64,000 nt of DNA, from assembly GCA_034336665.1 (NCBI GenBank), contig CM067568.1, positions 14,231,983 to 14,295,982 of the forward strand. Reading direction: 5' to 3'. A program made the position numbers and the translations under genes. This document shows, one piece after another, positions 1 to 14,639 of this stretch. The stretch's first letter is position 1. Each line of letters opens with the position of its first letter. This DNA is from Luscinia megarhynchos. Taxonomy: Eukaryota > Chordata > Aves > Passeriformes > Turdidae. The notes under the pieces are model-generated. The model did no database searches. It worked only from the letters and a program-made list of their open reading frames with translations, and was not told where the DNA came from.

Positions 1-2399
1 TCAGTTCTAAGGCTGGCACAAAGCTTACAAATCTCCTAAATCCTCCCTTTAAGCCTTCCCAGCAGGGTCCTGACTCTGAATGCTTCCAGGTGTGGGTTCC
101 CTCTGCAGGGCTGTACTTCACTGCATAAGGCATCTCTAGAAGATGTGCCAGAAGAATTAATGTACAAATTTAGCATCTTCCCTGTTTGCTTGCTTGTGGT
201 TTTTAATCTCACCCCCAAAATCTTACGGAAGTCAGGCAGGGAATCTCCAAACAGGAGGCAGCCAAAACCCCTGTAAAGAAGAAGCTATGATAGTGACCAT
301 GGTGAGCTGATGCCCAAGAGAAATGTCTAGTAAAGATAAGAAAGGCACACAATTTGCAAGTAAAAGGCAACATCACAAAGCACCGTTCTCTCTTTTATAT
401 CCAGCACCTGCCTGGATATCAGCTGGTACCCAAGGGATGGACTCTCTCTTCCACTTTGCTGAGTGAGCTCAGGGTGAGCAACAGCCCCAGAGTGGTTTCC
501 TAGTGCATCCTCTGGTGCACTGCAGGCTTCAGAGAGCAAAGCTTTGTCCAGGCTTTGTGCTAGGCATTTCTGGAGTGTCTCTGATGGCTTGTCTCCTGTT
601 TTTCATTTTATTTCACTTCATAGCTTTGTACTATACTAGACAGTATCCAGAAAAGGTTTTGGTTTTTTTACCCCCCTCTTGGGATGAGGAGACAGGCCAG
701 CAGCCTGCAGGCAGTTTTTCCTTACATTTACTGAAACCTTTCAGCTTCAACAGCTCCACATGTTCCAGTACTGAACAATAAGTGCCAAACTAATTTTTTA
801 CAGGTGGATAAATGAGGTGCCTGAGTGTTTGCACATGTGCCTTATTTATTTCAACTGGCACTGTAACATATTACCTTGAGCCATAGGTCTGTGCCCCATG
901 AAAGAAAGTGAGATGGAACAAATCAGTGCAAAGCAGTGATGCTCCTGATTTTTTCCAGCTAGATGGAGATAAGTAGTGCTAAAGCAGACTTCATGTAGCA
1001 ATGCAGTACAAGGCTGTCCAAGGCCCTGAATATCTAAGCACTCAAGATTTTTTCAAAGGTTTTACTATCTGAAGGCTTACAACTCTCACTTCTTCTCAGG
1101 GAAGAGGCAGTACTTTCCATCTGTACTCCTAAAGCCCCAGTGCAATGCCATACCTATCATAATTCTTCTTCCCTAGAATGAGGGGTGGGACAAAACTAAG
1201 GGATATTTTCCCATTTCAGTGGTGTTTTGGAGTGGTTTAGTCATCCATTATTAATGGTAGCAAATTAACCAAAATGGTTGCACACACTGAGTTTCATCAA
1301 GGTTTAATGACAAATGCCATAGACTAATCACCATCTTGTTTCTGTAAATTGTTGATAATGATGTTTCCAGTATTACCCACTCATGCACAGCATCCAAACT
1401 CACAAAGGTGTGGGCATCCTCCCTGCCCACCCAAGGTGTCTCCCCACATCCATGGCATCTTCTCACTTCTTTTCATCTCCCAAGGCAGATTTCTTCCATG
1501 GCCCTAATCTGCACTCTGGTCCTAGGCCCTGTGGGTGCCTGTGGAGGGTGCAGACAGCAGTGGGAAATAAGGGCTTGCTTCTCCAGGAGGTGTGTGGGCT
1601 GATAAACACCAAGCAGCTCCATGGTGTTCAGTCTAGCACAGAGAGAGGACAATAAGCAGGCACTCCCCAGAGCCCAGTTTGGGTCAGGAGATGAGAAAGT
1701 GCATGCAAGGGGATTTGAAGAGACTGTGGTCGATGTGGGTCTTCAGCCGTGTGGCATCAGCCAGACGTGTGAAGCTGGCCTCGCTTTTAAAATAATATAG
1801 GCCTGAGGTGCTCACATTAGCTCTTCTTCCTTCTTCCCTGAATGATGTGTCAAGGGTAAAGAAACTTTTATTTAGCTTTTCAAAAAGAGATCCTGAATAC
1901 AGGAAAGGTTTTGGGGTGCGAGAGGTTTCTTCCCCTGTAGAAAATTCCACAAGGGTTTTCTGTGTTGGAAAATCACAAGTTGACTCTCTTGACTGAAGAA
2001 TGGCAATGGGAAAACAAGGTGAAGATATGTAGCACTGGGCTGCCAAGAAACTTTCTGGCTAGCTGATTCTGTAAGTATACCATTAGAAACCAACTCTGAA
2101 ACCAAGCTGTGCATCTTTTTATGATCTTGTCTTACAGGGCAATTTAAACATTGGTTATCTATTCTGCTACCCATGATGGTTGAATGAATTAGTGTGCTAT
2201 TTTGTGGAGTAGATAAAACTAGTGAAATTGTTTCCTTTTTTATTTTTTTAATGGGGATTTCTTAGATGTTGCTCCAGTTCTTGTAACTCCCAGAATTTGG
2301 TATGTTACTCTTCACTGAAATGAGCAATGTTAAGGCATAATCCACCCCATAAATCCCATAATGGGGTGTTGTCTTATCTTCACTTAAATGACAGTGAAA
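1..2399. other. Non-coding DNA, no gene seen
   Basis: I see no supportable gene here. The longest open frame is 120 codons on the minus strand (1684-2046). It overlaps other open frames on both strands, resembles no protein family I know, and has no splice-site context suggesting an exon. I recognise no interspersed repeat. The stretch probably lies upstream of the gene whose 5' end is near 21 kb, but that is inferred only from the CpG island position. Confidence 0.6.
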
Positions 2400-2990
2400 T
2401 ACACATTGAACTACTCTGCTGAATTGCAGTATTTATTATTTAGGCATGCAACATCCACTCTGTTACAGTAGTAACAGTCCGAGAATATCAGGTCAGCCTG
2501 GCAATTACCAGCTGCTTCATTTATTTGCGGAAGCAATTAGTGTAATTCACTAAGTATCTTTGAATGTAACACAAGAAATTTGCTGCATTTTAGCTTTTGT
2601 CCTAAGAATTTTGACTCTATTTTGGGCTCTGACTCTTGCAGAGTCATTTTCAGCTGATGGGAAACAGAGTAGGAAATGTGTGAAAAGACAAATTCTCTTT
2701 GTCATAGTATAGCACAGTGTAATTTCTTGGTAAAAATAACACCATTTGTTCTAACAGCTCATTGGCAGTAGCAATTTACATTCTACCTTGGAGTATCTGA
2801 TTTTGACCTCTTACGTGTCTTTTACACCACTGTAGTTTTAAGATTAAGAGCATTTTGATTTAGGCACAAATGCAGCAATGTGATTAAATCAGGATGAAGC
2901 ATCTACTTAAAGCTAATTATGTACTTAAATATACTGCTGAAGATGACTTTCCTACTGATTTATGCAAGGGGAAAATTGAGTTCAAAAATA
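2400..2990. other. Candidate conserved non-coding element
   Basis: This block is AT-rich without being simple-sequence. It is dense in homeodomain-type cores (ATTA/TAAT), for example around 2530-2550 (caattagtgtaattcac) and 2908-2925 (agctaattatgtac). It has stops in every frame and no recognisable repeat. Vertebrate developmental enhancers and ultraconserved elements often look like this. The assignment rests on composition and motif density alone; conservation cannot be judged from one sequence. Confidence 0.25.
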
Positions 2991-5630
2991 CATATTAAAT
3001 AAGGCAGGTATCTATTTCTTTTGAGATACCATATCCTATCTCTTCCTTTTTTTTCCATACCTGTACTAAAAGCTATCTCCTTTTTTTTATTTTTAAAGAC
3101 TCAATTATGGTGTACTCTGCAGCTATGCTGATGTCTCCAAATTTATGCCATTAAGTGGAATCTCTATATGCTTTCTATCTTTCCTTAGCAGTCTCACCAG
3201 GCCTACAGTATCTGTTAAAGCAGTTTTGCTGCTAAAACTTCTACTTAGGTTTTTTTTGTTGTTGTTCCTTCAACCTCATAATGAGTGATGTAACAAGAGA
3301 AGGCCAAAGCTTCTGGGCTTTTGCAGCACACTCTGATTTTGGAGAACTTTGCCTGTTTTTTCCAGTATTTTCCAAAGCCCAGGGCCCAACCCAGTGTGTG
3401 CAGACTGTTAGTCCCCCATTGGAGACCTGTTCAGGCATGGCTAACTGGTACCATCTGCAAGGAGATGTTGTTGAGAGATGTTCCTGCCTAGCACTCCCGT
3501 TCCTGGGATCCCAGCCCTGCAGTCACCCTTGCTGAGGCCCTCTTGCTGGCACTTGCAGTAGAACACCTGAGCAAAGCCCAGGGAACAGTTTTTCTCTTAA
3601 TTGCCAGGCACAGTGCTTTGCTGAGGATTTAGGTTACTCCAAACTAGGAAATAACACCTTGGTGTTATTGTATAAGGGAGGGAAGTCTTTCCATGTGGCA
3701 GGTTAACTTGCAGTATTCACAATCTACAACTATGGAGAAAACAAAGATAACCTGTGCCCAAGAAGAAGTTTACTGGTTGGATTGCTGCAGTCAGGACAAT
3801 TCATCTATCCCTTATTTTAAAGGTTATTAAGAACACACTGCTTTTCCTGATGAGTGGTGATAGCCAATGGCAAATATTAACCCAAAATCCACAATAGGCA
3901 CTCTGGCACACTGCTTGATACATCATGCCAAGCGTGGTTATAATTCTACCCTGGTGCTTTGTTGCCATGCCCTTGAGCTACTCCTTACTACTTGTGCAAA
4001 GCGTGCCTAAAACATGGACATTCCCAAAATGTAAGCACACCAGGACATGCTGATAGCCAAAACACGGGTAACACTGAAGCCTGAGTGGGCTTGGGTAGCT
4101 CAGTTTCACTTTGTCTGGGCCAACATTTTGCCTTCCCAGGGCTGACACTTCCCTGCAAGTTGGGGCAGAGAGGCACATGGCATCCTGGACAGCCTATGCA
4201 GGGTGAGGAGGAGAGAGGATGCTCCCCTTTAGTACAGTTACACCTGGGGATAGAAGTGTTTCCTTCCTGCACAGGTCTGGCCAGGCAGCAAGCAGGGGAT
4301 CCCTCCTGAACTACATGCATAAAGAAGGCATACCCCCTTTTGGAGGGTGGAGATGCCAAAGTACAGGACAAGAAGCTCTGAAGCTGGAATGTGGTGGGCT
4401 GGAAAGGTGCTCCCCAGATCTCTCCCTGGAGTACTACCCATAGATCCCAGTGAATAAGTGCTTCCAGGAGTATGAAGCAGGATGCAACCTATGGCAAAAA
4501 CTGCAAGTAAAAGAGCTGCAAAAAGAAAACATGCAGAGTTCTTCAGGCCAGAGGAGAGCAATTTTTTAAAGAGGTCAAATGTAAGTCATAATGTTTTGCC
4601 TTGGAAACATTGTAGTTTCACAAGCTGCTTGCATTTGTATATTTAGAGAAACAGCGCAGCGTGTTGGGGCCTCAGTTTGGGTCAGGCTGCCTCAATATCA
4701 TGAGTGAATAGTAATCATAAGATCCTGTCTCTTTAAAGTAGAAAAGCCAGAAAAATCTTCTTGCTGAGCCTTCTTGTTATCACAGAGGTTTACAATTTAT
4801 GTGATATTTGTCTTTTCACCCTGAAAAAGGGGGTGACAGCAAATTGTGTTCAGATGTGCAGATAAGCTCTAATGTTCAGAAAGAACCCAATATGCTGAAA
4901 AAGCTCTCTGTGGGCTCTAATACATAGATTTGCCTAAGGAAAAAATCCAGGCTTATGCCAGAATATGTGTTTGGAAATTTATAAGAGGAGGATAATATTC
5001 TACTCTGAAAGAGAGGTAGGCAGTTTTGAGGTCCAAACCAAGAGCCACAGCAAGAGGACAATTACCAGAACCATCCCATCAATTTAGCAAGGCCTCATCT
5101 GCTTAGGAGCAAGCATTAATTGATGCTGATTGTAGCAATTTAGTTATCCAGTGATGAAAAGAGATATACAACCCTATCCTTTGGAATTAGACACTTGGAT
5201 CTCCAGGTGGCCAGGAAAGAAGCACATGGAGATGTGGATTCCTCCTGAGCCACAGGGTGAGCACAGAAATGGAGAGAATTCTCTCCTTTATTTTCAGCTT
5301 TGCGGCAGTGTTCTCAGGAGCACTTAACCCTGAGGCAAAGAGGTCAGCCTTTGGCTCCTGCAGAGAAGAAATGAAGGGATCCAATAGCACAGCAATTCTT
5401 TGGTCCTCTTTTCTTTTTAAGCTATGCATGATTCATGGGTTACATTAGAATCCCTCCAGCAGAAGGCCACGGATCATTAATGCACAACTCCATAGGATAC
5501 GTGACTTCTTTCTGCTTTTGTTACAAATCACATTGTCTACTTTGCACACTGCCAACTTTACCTGTGGCTCTCAGCACTCCTCAATTACAAGTAAATTCTC
5601 TGTGCTCCGAATGTGTCATGTTAGATGCAC

Positions 5631-5670
5631 CTCCTGTACAAGGAAACCCCCTCCTGTACAAAGAAACCCT
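5631..5670. repeat. Tandem duplication of a 20-bp unit
   Basis: Two adjacent 20-bp copies, 5631-5650 and 5651-5670, share ctcctgtacaa followed by an aaacc core and differ at two positions. This looks like a simple local tandem duplication. No function is apparent. Confidence 0.85.
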
Positions 5671-7803
5671 AGCACTTCAGGAAAATGTGCACTGATGAAA
5701 GCAGTCAGTGTCCAGGAAGAGTTACACAGAGCAGCTTAATTTACACACTGGAGCAGATCACACTAATGTAATTGCTGACCCTCTGCCTTTGGGCACAGAG
5801 CACAGCATCCATGTCACCCTGCCCTGCAGTACTGCCAGCTTTTTTCACCCACTGTGTGTTCTGTTTGTAAAACAGTAGCTGAAAAACACATGAATAATGG
5901 TTGTCCAAGATGTCTGATTGGATAGTAAAAAACTGAAGATTAATAAATAGGCTGAGGCATACAGGATGGAAATGCTAGAAAGTATCAGCTGGATCATCAG
6001 TGGAGCACAGTGTGGTCCAAAGTATATTTATTTGCAATAGACTATGCACAGAGGAAAATGAGATATTTCTACTTGTGTGAGTGGCAGTAAGTTTGCACAG
6101 TAACATTGAATTCTGGAGCTGTGCATATGTGAGTGCTCAAGATTAGAACTCTGCTAAACATACTCATTTTCTCAGCTAAGCTCCAGCCTACTCACTGAGT
6201 TAATACCCTACCTAGCAAAGCCTGCTTGTCTTCCCAGCATGTTCCCCTGAGAGTGGATAAAAAGGTGTCTTTCCCCCTGCAGCTGAGCAAACCTCTGTAT
6301 GTGCCCCTGTCCTTTATGACTGGGGCTGCATGGGAGTGGGAATTGCAGTCCAGCCCTTTACAGTACTGCCAGAATGAAATAGAAGAGTTGTGCCCTGGAG
6401 TCCCACCACAGAAGCATCTAAAACCTGTCCTCAAGCAAGATAACATCACTGTCACTAAAATAAAGATATTTCAATATAAACTTCCACCTTCATCCTTACT
6501 GCTCTTATAGGGAAGATCCAGCTGTTCAAGTGTGATTTTTTTTTCTCCTCAGTTAGCAATTTCAGGAAATCAAAATATGTGGTGGGAAAAGTGAAAGCTT
6601 ACAGATTTGTGGCCATCTGGGACTCATCTCCTGCCCCATCTCCAAAGAGATTTTTCAGGGCCAGGCAGCTGTATTTGCATAGCGTTTTTTGTGGGCTCAC
6701 TATTTCTCTACAACTAGCTTCCAAAAGTCTCACTTGACTCCTACTTACAGGTGAAAAGAGCCGCAGAAAAGCGAAGATTAGTTTGGTCTATTCTTGTCCC
6801 AGAAGGTGTCACTGAAGAGCCAGGAAAGGTGCAGGTTTAGTAATAGTTCTAACTGGGATCTTAACTGGAGCCTCAGCAGGTGGTGCCTGGAGTTTAGAAG
6901 CAATTTGGAGTCACAGATTCCTGCGTCTGCTGTGGACTGAAGATCTGGAGAACTTTGCATCACAGAATAAATACCCTGAAACTTGCAACGCTGTGTTATT
7001 CCTCAGCTAAGTCATTCCACATTCTGTAACAAGACTAAACCATTCTTGGGAGGTAGTGGTGGGAAATGGTTCATGAGTTTGGAGGTTTCTTTAATAATAT
7101 ACCTTTAAAGGATCATGTTCATCTTCTTGCTTTTTGCTTTATATCTGTTGTGTCAATGCTACATTATAAATAATACATAATTTTAAATAATATAATTTAA
7201 GATCATTTTATTGTCTAGATCTTTAGGCCTTTTCTTAAGAATAGAAGGAAGAGCTGGGATTCCCAATTGCTTTGCTATGATTTATTATGCATTATAATAG
7301 ACATGGAAGTAGCATAGATCTGGCAATGATGTAAAAGACCTCAAGCAGCTTGTACTTGTACTTGTGAATTCTACAAAGAACAAGTTATACACAACAAGCT
7401 GGGTGTCCTTCTCTCCATTTGGAAAAGGTAGTTGGAGTTACTGTTTTAAGCCTTTTGTCTGATGTTAAGCATTTCAGGAAACTTGATCTGGTACATAAAG
7501 ATATATGAAGGATACTTGCCTCCAAGATGGGTATTGGAAAGAAATTCATCATTGATGTGGCCAGAGTAGAAAACCTTCTCAAAAGGATATTAAATGCTCT
7601 GGTTTTAGCCAGTCTCTTAACTACTGAAGACTAGGCTGTGATCTGATCTGATGTGGGGGGTAAGATTATCCTACACCAATCTACTGATGGTTGTTGGTTC
7701 CTTCCCCCAGAAACATCTGCTACTGTCTGAGGCAGGGTAATGGATTAGATTATTGCATCCATGTTCCCATTCCTGGGCTTAAAGAAAATAATTTTAGAAT
7801 CTT

Positions 7804-7818
7804 AAATAAATAAATAAA
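7804..7818. repeat. Short (AAAT)n microsatellite
   Basis: There are nearly four perfect AAAT units. It is a short simple repeat, possibly polymorphic. No adjoining element is recognised for which it could be a poly-A tail. Confidence 0.8.
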
Positions 7819-10800
7819 GGGTGGGTTAGGTGATGTTGATCTCTAGAGCTGGTAGATTTTCTAGCTCTTCAGGGTACTGATGTTGCAGATTTCCTTTCTC
7901 AGCTGAATTGGTTTGTCTTGTCCACAGATTAATATAGCATAGTTTTTGACATATTGTAGCTATCTGAAGTAAAGAACAAAGGAGTGAAAATAATTTTTCC
8001 CCTGACAAAGCTATGTCAAGTTAATTGCTCCAACATACTTCCAAGGTTTGAATCAAGGAGTATGAAAACATGTTCCAAAGTCACAAAAAATGTGCCTTCT
8101 TGTTTAATAAAAGCCACTCAGCTCCACTTCAGTGAAAATTCAAATATTTTTCCTAACCTGCTCAGCACCAGATGAGCCACAAAGTGGCTGCAAGTACTTT
8201 TAACGGCAGAAATACCATAAGCTCATAGGAATGTATAAGAAAAACTTTGTTTCAATGAGAGGAAAATGAGCTGAAAACCCACAACATAATAGAGTGTACA
8301 CAGTGACATTCTGCTAAAAAGTTTGGTGTTCACACTGAGGGAGTAGAGCAATAGAGACTTGCAGGTTTCAGAGCTGGAATTTTGCCATTTAATCTTTCCT
8401 CTGGCTGACAGCACACAGATTACATAGCTTGTGTGCATTGTTATCCACAGAAATGAAACCTATAAGAGTTTGTTCAGCCGTACTCCCCACTTTACTTATC
8501 CATTTTTTATTTCAGCTTCTAATCTGTTAAGGATTTCAGCCTTTAGCTCAGGGTTATCAGGATGGCACTGTGAGTGGATAACATCTGTTTCAGCTTTCAT
8601 CCATCTAGAACACAAGCATTAATCACTAGAAATGGAGTGTGAAATGGAAAGAAAAGTTAAATGCATATTTGATTCTGAATGCTCTTGGAGAAAATGTCTT
8701 TCAGGACCTGACCAGAGGGAGAATTTCACTGCACTATAACTGGGTTTGCCAGTGCATCTTACATGAAAAGCTGGTCATTATCTGATAGAAATTCAGCTAA
8801 TTTCAATTTATTTTAAAGGCACAAACCTTGTCATGTCTAATTTAAAAGAAATGTTTAAAACAACTAATCTCAGAACAGTGCATCTGTTCAGCTTAATTTG
8901 GTTGTGGTTATCAATAAGGCTTTTTTTTCCAAGCTTTCTGTGCCCCAGCTCATACCTGGAGCCCTGTGCTGTTGCAGCCTCATGTTGCAAATGGGTAGCT
9001 GTGGCCATTCTTTCAGGGGGTGCTGAGGAAAATATAACAAGGACTAGGAACAATCTTGGACTAAGACACACTGAGCTGACTCAAGAGGCCTTTTCCATCC
9101 CGAGTTTCTAGATTTTCACAGATGCTGTAAGGAAATGTGTTGATTCTCTATTGGTCTGGCACGTGTTATGGGAGCTAGACTCTTAATTTTTAACTCCAAA
9201 AACAATGATCAGCCCTGCCTTGATGGGAGCAATTAGGCATGAGATACTGAGACCAGAGTAAATTTGGCTTGTTGCTGAGCGTCTGCACTTCTCTGACAAT
9301 TGCATGGGAAATTTTTACAGCACAATTGGCTAGATTTGCTCCATTTTATGAGGATTTATGTGTGCCAGGTACCCTCTCTGCACTGGAGAATGTGTTGGCT
9401 ATTGTGGTGGCTCTGGAAAGCTGGTGATGGACAATGGCTATATCCAGACCTAGCTGATGTTACATGTTTAATATGTATCCCCTTTTGCAGAGGTGATTTC
9501 CAGCTTTGCTTCTTGTACCACTGTATGCTCAAATTATTTTCTGAACCTCTCAGAGAAGGCTTCTCCCAGAATTCCACAGAATTTAGTTAATCCACAGCAG
9601 TCAATACTACCTACTTCAGCCATTTTAAAACCTCTTTTTCATCAACAATGAGTTTGTCAGGGCATAATTTCTGTGCAGTGCAATGAATTCAGCAGATTAC
9701 CTGTCTCTGTATCTTTTTCATTCTTTTCCCTTGTCATACTTTGAGACAAACTGTTCTCAGCCTCTTGATCTCTCAAAGTCCCCAAAGAAAGCCATTATAG
9801 CTCATTAAAAACATCCCAACAACCCTTGCCCATCCATCAGGTCAGTGCTACAGCTCTGGAAGGACTCTGGAAATATCCTGTTCCCAAATCCAAAGAAGGA
9901 TGTCTCTCTGGGGACAAGAGAAAAACCTGTTAATGAGAGTATTATTTCTCTAACATTTCAAAGCTGAGCCCAACCTTAACCTTTTCATAAGTATTACTTC
10001 ATTTAGTGCCCTCCCTGTGACTTCCTTGCAGTTTAATGTAGGTAGGCTTAAATATATTAATTCTATGCATATCAGCAGCCAAGCTCACTGTATCCTGGGA
10101 AGTGTTTCTGCAGGCTCTCTGGTCCTTTCATTTCCTTGTGTGCTTTGTTAAGAAGTGAAATAGTTAATGTTCATTGCATTACAGCCACAATACTTGTTAG
10201 TGACTTGGCATCTTTTCAAGTGAAGACAAATGTCATGCAGCAGAGATCAGTCTCTGCTCAAACTCAGCTGATCAACATGGGATAGTTATAATAGAAAGGG
10301 AAAGAGAGAGACTTTGAACCTCTTTAATTAAACCAGCAGTAGTTCCCAGGAGGACACTCTGTGTCTAAAATCAAGGCCTGTCTTTTTTACTGTATATTGC
10401 TGCATATTCTTTAAGTTATTCTGACAAGATCCAGTCTTAACCTAAAATCAGAATGTCCACCCTGGTCTGACATGAATCATCTCATTAGACCAGTATAACC
10501 AGGAAGAAACAGCTGCACAGACAAGCTCACAGATATCTATTTATATTCCCTTTGTGTTCAGAAAGATCCTTTCCCATTCTAATAGATAAGAATTTGCTTT
10601 TACAAGTGAGGTGAGAATATGCCAAGCAACTGCCAGACATTGATTCCTTTGTGTTTTCTGGAGTTGATGACATTTACTTATGCTTTGAGGCTTTGAGTAA
10701 GAATTGAGTCTGCCACCCCCCCAGATAGTGCTTTCCTACCTTTCCATCCCCAGCTTCCCTCTACTGAGCAAGCTTTTCTTTCTGTTAAAAAAAGTAGAGA

Positions 10801-13800
10801 GGGAAAGAGAAATTAGAGAAATAATTGGCCCTATGCTCTCCAGGTTATGTTATTTAAGGTATATTACTGCCCTTCTTAAAAGACATATAAGGACGTTTCT
10901 TACTTGGTTTTACTTCTTAACAAGAAAAAGCCTGAACACAGAATACCATCTCTGACTGATTTGTTTCTTCTATAAACATAACTTTTCTTTTTTGCAGGTC
11001 CTTTTAGCTTTGAAAATTTCTTCCATTCTGAAAACTGGTGCTTTTAGAAATTCCGAGTCTTTTTAAGGGGAAATCTAATGAACCCACAGGAAATCAATAG
11101 AGAAGGAGTCAGTGACTGTTTTTTTGTACAAGCACTGAAGTGCAATACTGAACTGAAACAAAATATTGTTATTTATATCAGAACAGGATTAACTACAGTT
11201 CTAGATATGATAGGTAAGACATCAAGAGTATAAAATGTATGTAACTAAAGTCTGTGAGAAATATTTCATTCTGCACATGAAGAATTGAAGGCATAAAAGG
11301 TTTGCAAAGAGATATTCGGTATCTGGGGCCAGAACTGAGACCTGGTCTGGAGAAGATGTTATTTTCCTCACCAGATCCTCCTTTCCTTCCTTTGGGTTCT
11401 ATGTTCTCTACCAGCTCAGAGAACAGACTTCTTGAAACTACTTAGTATTCACCACAGATGACAGCCTTGTAATTTTGTGAAAAGTAACATCTGTTCAGGG
11501 AGAAACTGTGTGTACATGTATAAGCAGGTTTCCAAGACATGTATTTCAGAGAATGGGAAACAATTTTGCTCAAATATCCCTAAAAATTACCAGTTTATTC
11601 AACATAATCCCGTGACCCAGAGCATTCTTCCTGGGGAAAGAAAAAGATTACATGATGATGTCCAGACCCCCAGCTGACACCAAATGATATTGCTCCTTTA
11701 CAGATCTACTCCATTATGGTTTTGCTGCCTGATAAAAAGAATTTCCTGTCAGTGGCAAGTGCAATTTTTCAAAAGCAATCTATATGCTGGACTTCCTTCT
11801 GACTTTAACCAGCAGAGCCTTGCATCACTGTCACTGCTGATATAGGCATCCTGTGAGCTTTCTGACTGCATCCAAAACTGCTGAATTTCATCTGGTTTCA
11901 CTGGACAGTTTGACAGAGCTGTGAGGAGCATGAAGTTTTGCTGCAGAAGCACAAGCTGGCTGAGATGCTTGGCACAGCTCTGATGAAAATAGGATGAATT
12001 TGAAGGTTTTAATACGATCCCACACCTGTGAACATTCATTTGGATTCTGTTCTGCTTTAAAAAGACTGTTATCTCAAGGGTTACTTAAGGTACTTCTGAA
12101 AAGCACTATAAAATTAGCTCATCATATTCAAATGTAATTATTTGTTTCACTCTGAGATCAGCTGAAGAGAATATTTTATTCTACCCATTATTCTTCTCTC
12201 TTCTTTGTAGCCATTGGGAAGTAGGAAAGGATTAATTGCATGTCAGAGATTCTCCTGTTCTGGGTAGCAAGAGATCATTGATGGTCTTGAACTCTGGTTT
12301 CATTCCTATATCCGTGATGAACACTGCTCCTTTAATTGCATAAATATAAATATAAGTAATAACACTTTCAACTAACACATTTAATATATTTTAAAAGACC
12401 TCTGTTCTTAGAAGTTCTTACTTTTAATTTCTGAATCTTTACGATGAGAGTTCAAAGTGAAAACTTGCTACATTTAACATAGTTCATCTTCAAAACAGTG
12501 GCATGTTTTGAACATGGCACATAAACCATCATATGATTGAATATCTGATTGAAAAAAGCAGCCTTTGGCCTCATGGTAAGGCTTGCACCCAGTGGAGGCC
12601 TGGGTGGAATGTGGGGCTACAGTTTCCCAGCTGTGAGATCTGCTTCCAGCAATATCTCACATGGGTTAGCTGCTCCACACAGCTGTTTTCCCCTGGGTGT
12701 GAACAGGGACAAATATCCTGACCTTCACAGCCAGGTATAATTAAGGGAGCATAACAAAGAAGGTCTAAGCAACATGCTCCAAGGCTTGTGCAAGCCTAAG
12801 GAGCTATTAGCAGTCAGTGGATAAGATGACACATTATCCTAAAATCTGTGTCTTTGCATTCAGGGTATTTTTTTCCATCAGTATCTCCTTTGTTTGTTTT
12901 TTTTGTCAGTCAGCAGACTCTTCATTTCTCTCTCAGATGTCAGTCTCTTTCAGACAGATCAGCAATGTGGTTTTGAGGCACATATCCAGATCATTTTTAT
13001 TTGCTGCTCTTTGATTCATAGCCAGAGCAGTCTCAGAGTGCATGCACCTGGAATCCCTTTCAGTGAATCAGTACGGGAAGATGCACTCTAGGAGCATGCC
13101 TAATTTGTTGCAGTTGATGGATGCTGACTTGATGGGACCAGACTAAAGCTAGTGCAAAGCCAGTTCTCTGAAATGCAAATAGTGTGCATGTTGCATCCTC
13201 ACTACCAATTTCTTTAGCCCTACAGATGTGCTCCTGCTTGCTAATGTAGTGACAGCATGAGAAAGTCACACACCACAGCAAGCCTGGTTTTACTGTGTGA
13301 AGAGATTAGGAGACACAGTCACTGACAGGGAAACAAAAAAATTCATCAGGGCTGAAAACAGCTAGGACACAAATAATTTAATCTGCAAAAGGATGGAGCA
13401 AATATCTACAGTTCTCTGTGGCCACCATCGGTCACCCATGTGGACGTCATAGTTCCCGAGGTATTATTCCACTATTTCAGGACTCCAGTAGTTGCTAAAT
13501 CATGCCATCCTCTGTAAGAGTGCCTTTGTGTTTGGACTTCAACAGCACAGATCTAATCAGTGACTCTGGGATCAAACTAGGTCCTTTGTGGCATAAAAGG
13601 GATAGACAATTTGCTCTGGAACAAAGCTTTGTGTGCCATCCTTTTGGGCTGTAAGTCAGAGCATGGTCTTTGATAGTGCCAGATCAGTTCTCAGGAAACA
13701 TTTTTCATCCTGGCTTCAGTATTTTTGTGTTTTATTTCTATAATTGTAACTTGTGACTGTAACACCGGACAGGTCTTCCTGTTTGAAGCAAAAGGATGAC

Positions 13801-14639
13801 AAAAATACTGGCATCCCCCTGTGCAGACAAGCCAGATGCCCTTCAGAAGCAGCAAAAATATTATTGTACTTTTTCTTCCTGATCTCCTTCAAGCCCCTGT
13901 GGGAGTTCACTGGAGGCATCAGCAATAACAAAGAATCCTTAAAATTAATTGTAACAGCCAAGGAGACTTTTTTGCTTGCTCACAAATGGAGCCAGAAGAT
14001 GAATTTCAGAGAGAAGAGCACGAAAGAAGCTGTGAGAAGTTCCATAATTTACTAGAAATGAGCTGGCTACAAGAGTGAGTCAAGAGTCAGGCAAAATAAA
14101 AAGGGTCAAGAATGAGAACAAACATATCCTGGGAAGCAGCTGCAAGGTTGGGAATATGATACAGTGTTATCACAAAGCTACTAATAGAGTTGATTTGTGA
14201 CTCTGGCCTGACTTCCAGATCAATAGTATGTATCGAGTGTCAGGAACTAGATTCAATCATCTGTAAGTCAAAATGCCCCTCTCTGGAGAGAATGAAGTAG
14301 GAAACAAATAGGAATTAAGCTGTGATTTCTGTCTGTCTAGATCCAGATCTACCTATGGACAGAGTATTGATCAGTCAATACATAACTAAATACATGTGGA
14401 GAGATTGGTACTGGCCCTTATGAAGATCTGCGTGTCTATGTTTATGAGTCTGATAGGAGAATCTTTTATAGAAATACATGTGTTGGATGGGGTTTGCATG
14501 GCCAAGCTTCTGGGAAAAGCTGCTGGAAGCCTCCTCCCAGTCCAGCAGAGCCAGTTCCTGGCAATCCAGAGATGAAGTTTCACTAGCCAAGGCTGGGCCA
14601 ACTAGAAATGGTGGTAGCATATTTTTAGAAAAGGAGGAA

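Larger units (their letters stand above)
2991..14639. other. Non-coding DNA, no gene seen
   Basis: This is mostly unique AT-rich sequence with no recognisable exon, RNA gene or large repeat. The longest frame is 127 codons (minus, 3988-4371). It is overlapped by frames of 107 codons on the same strand and 74 codons on the opposite strand, which is the pattern of chance openness in a slightly GC-richer patch. Only small local repeats stand out: a 20-bp tandem duplication at 5631-5670, an AT-rich patch near 7155-7203 and an AAAT run at 7804-7818. Confidence 0.55.
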
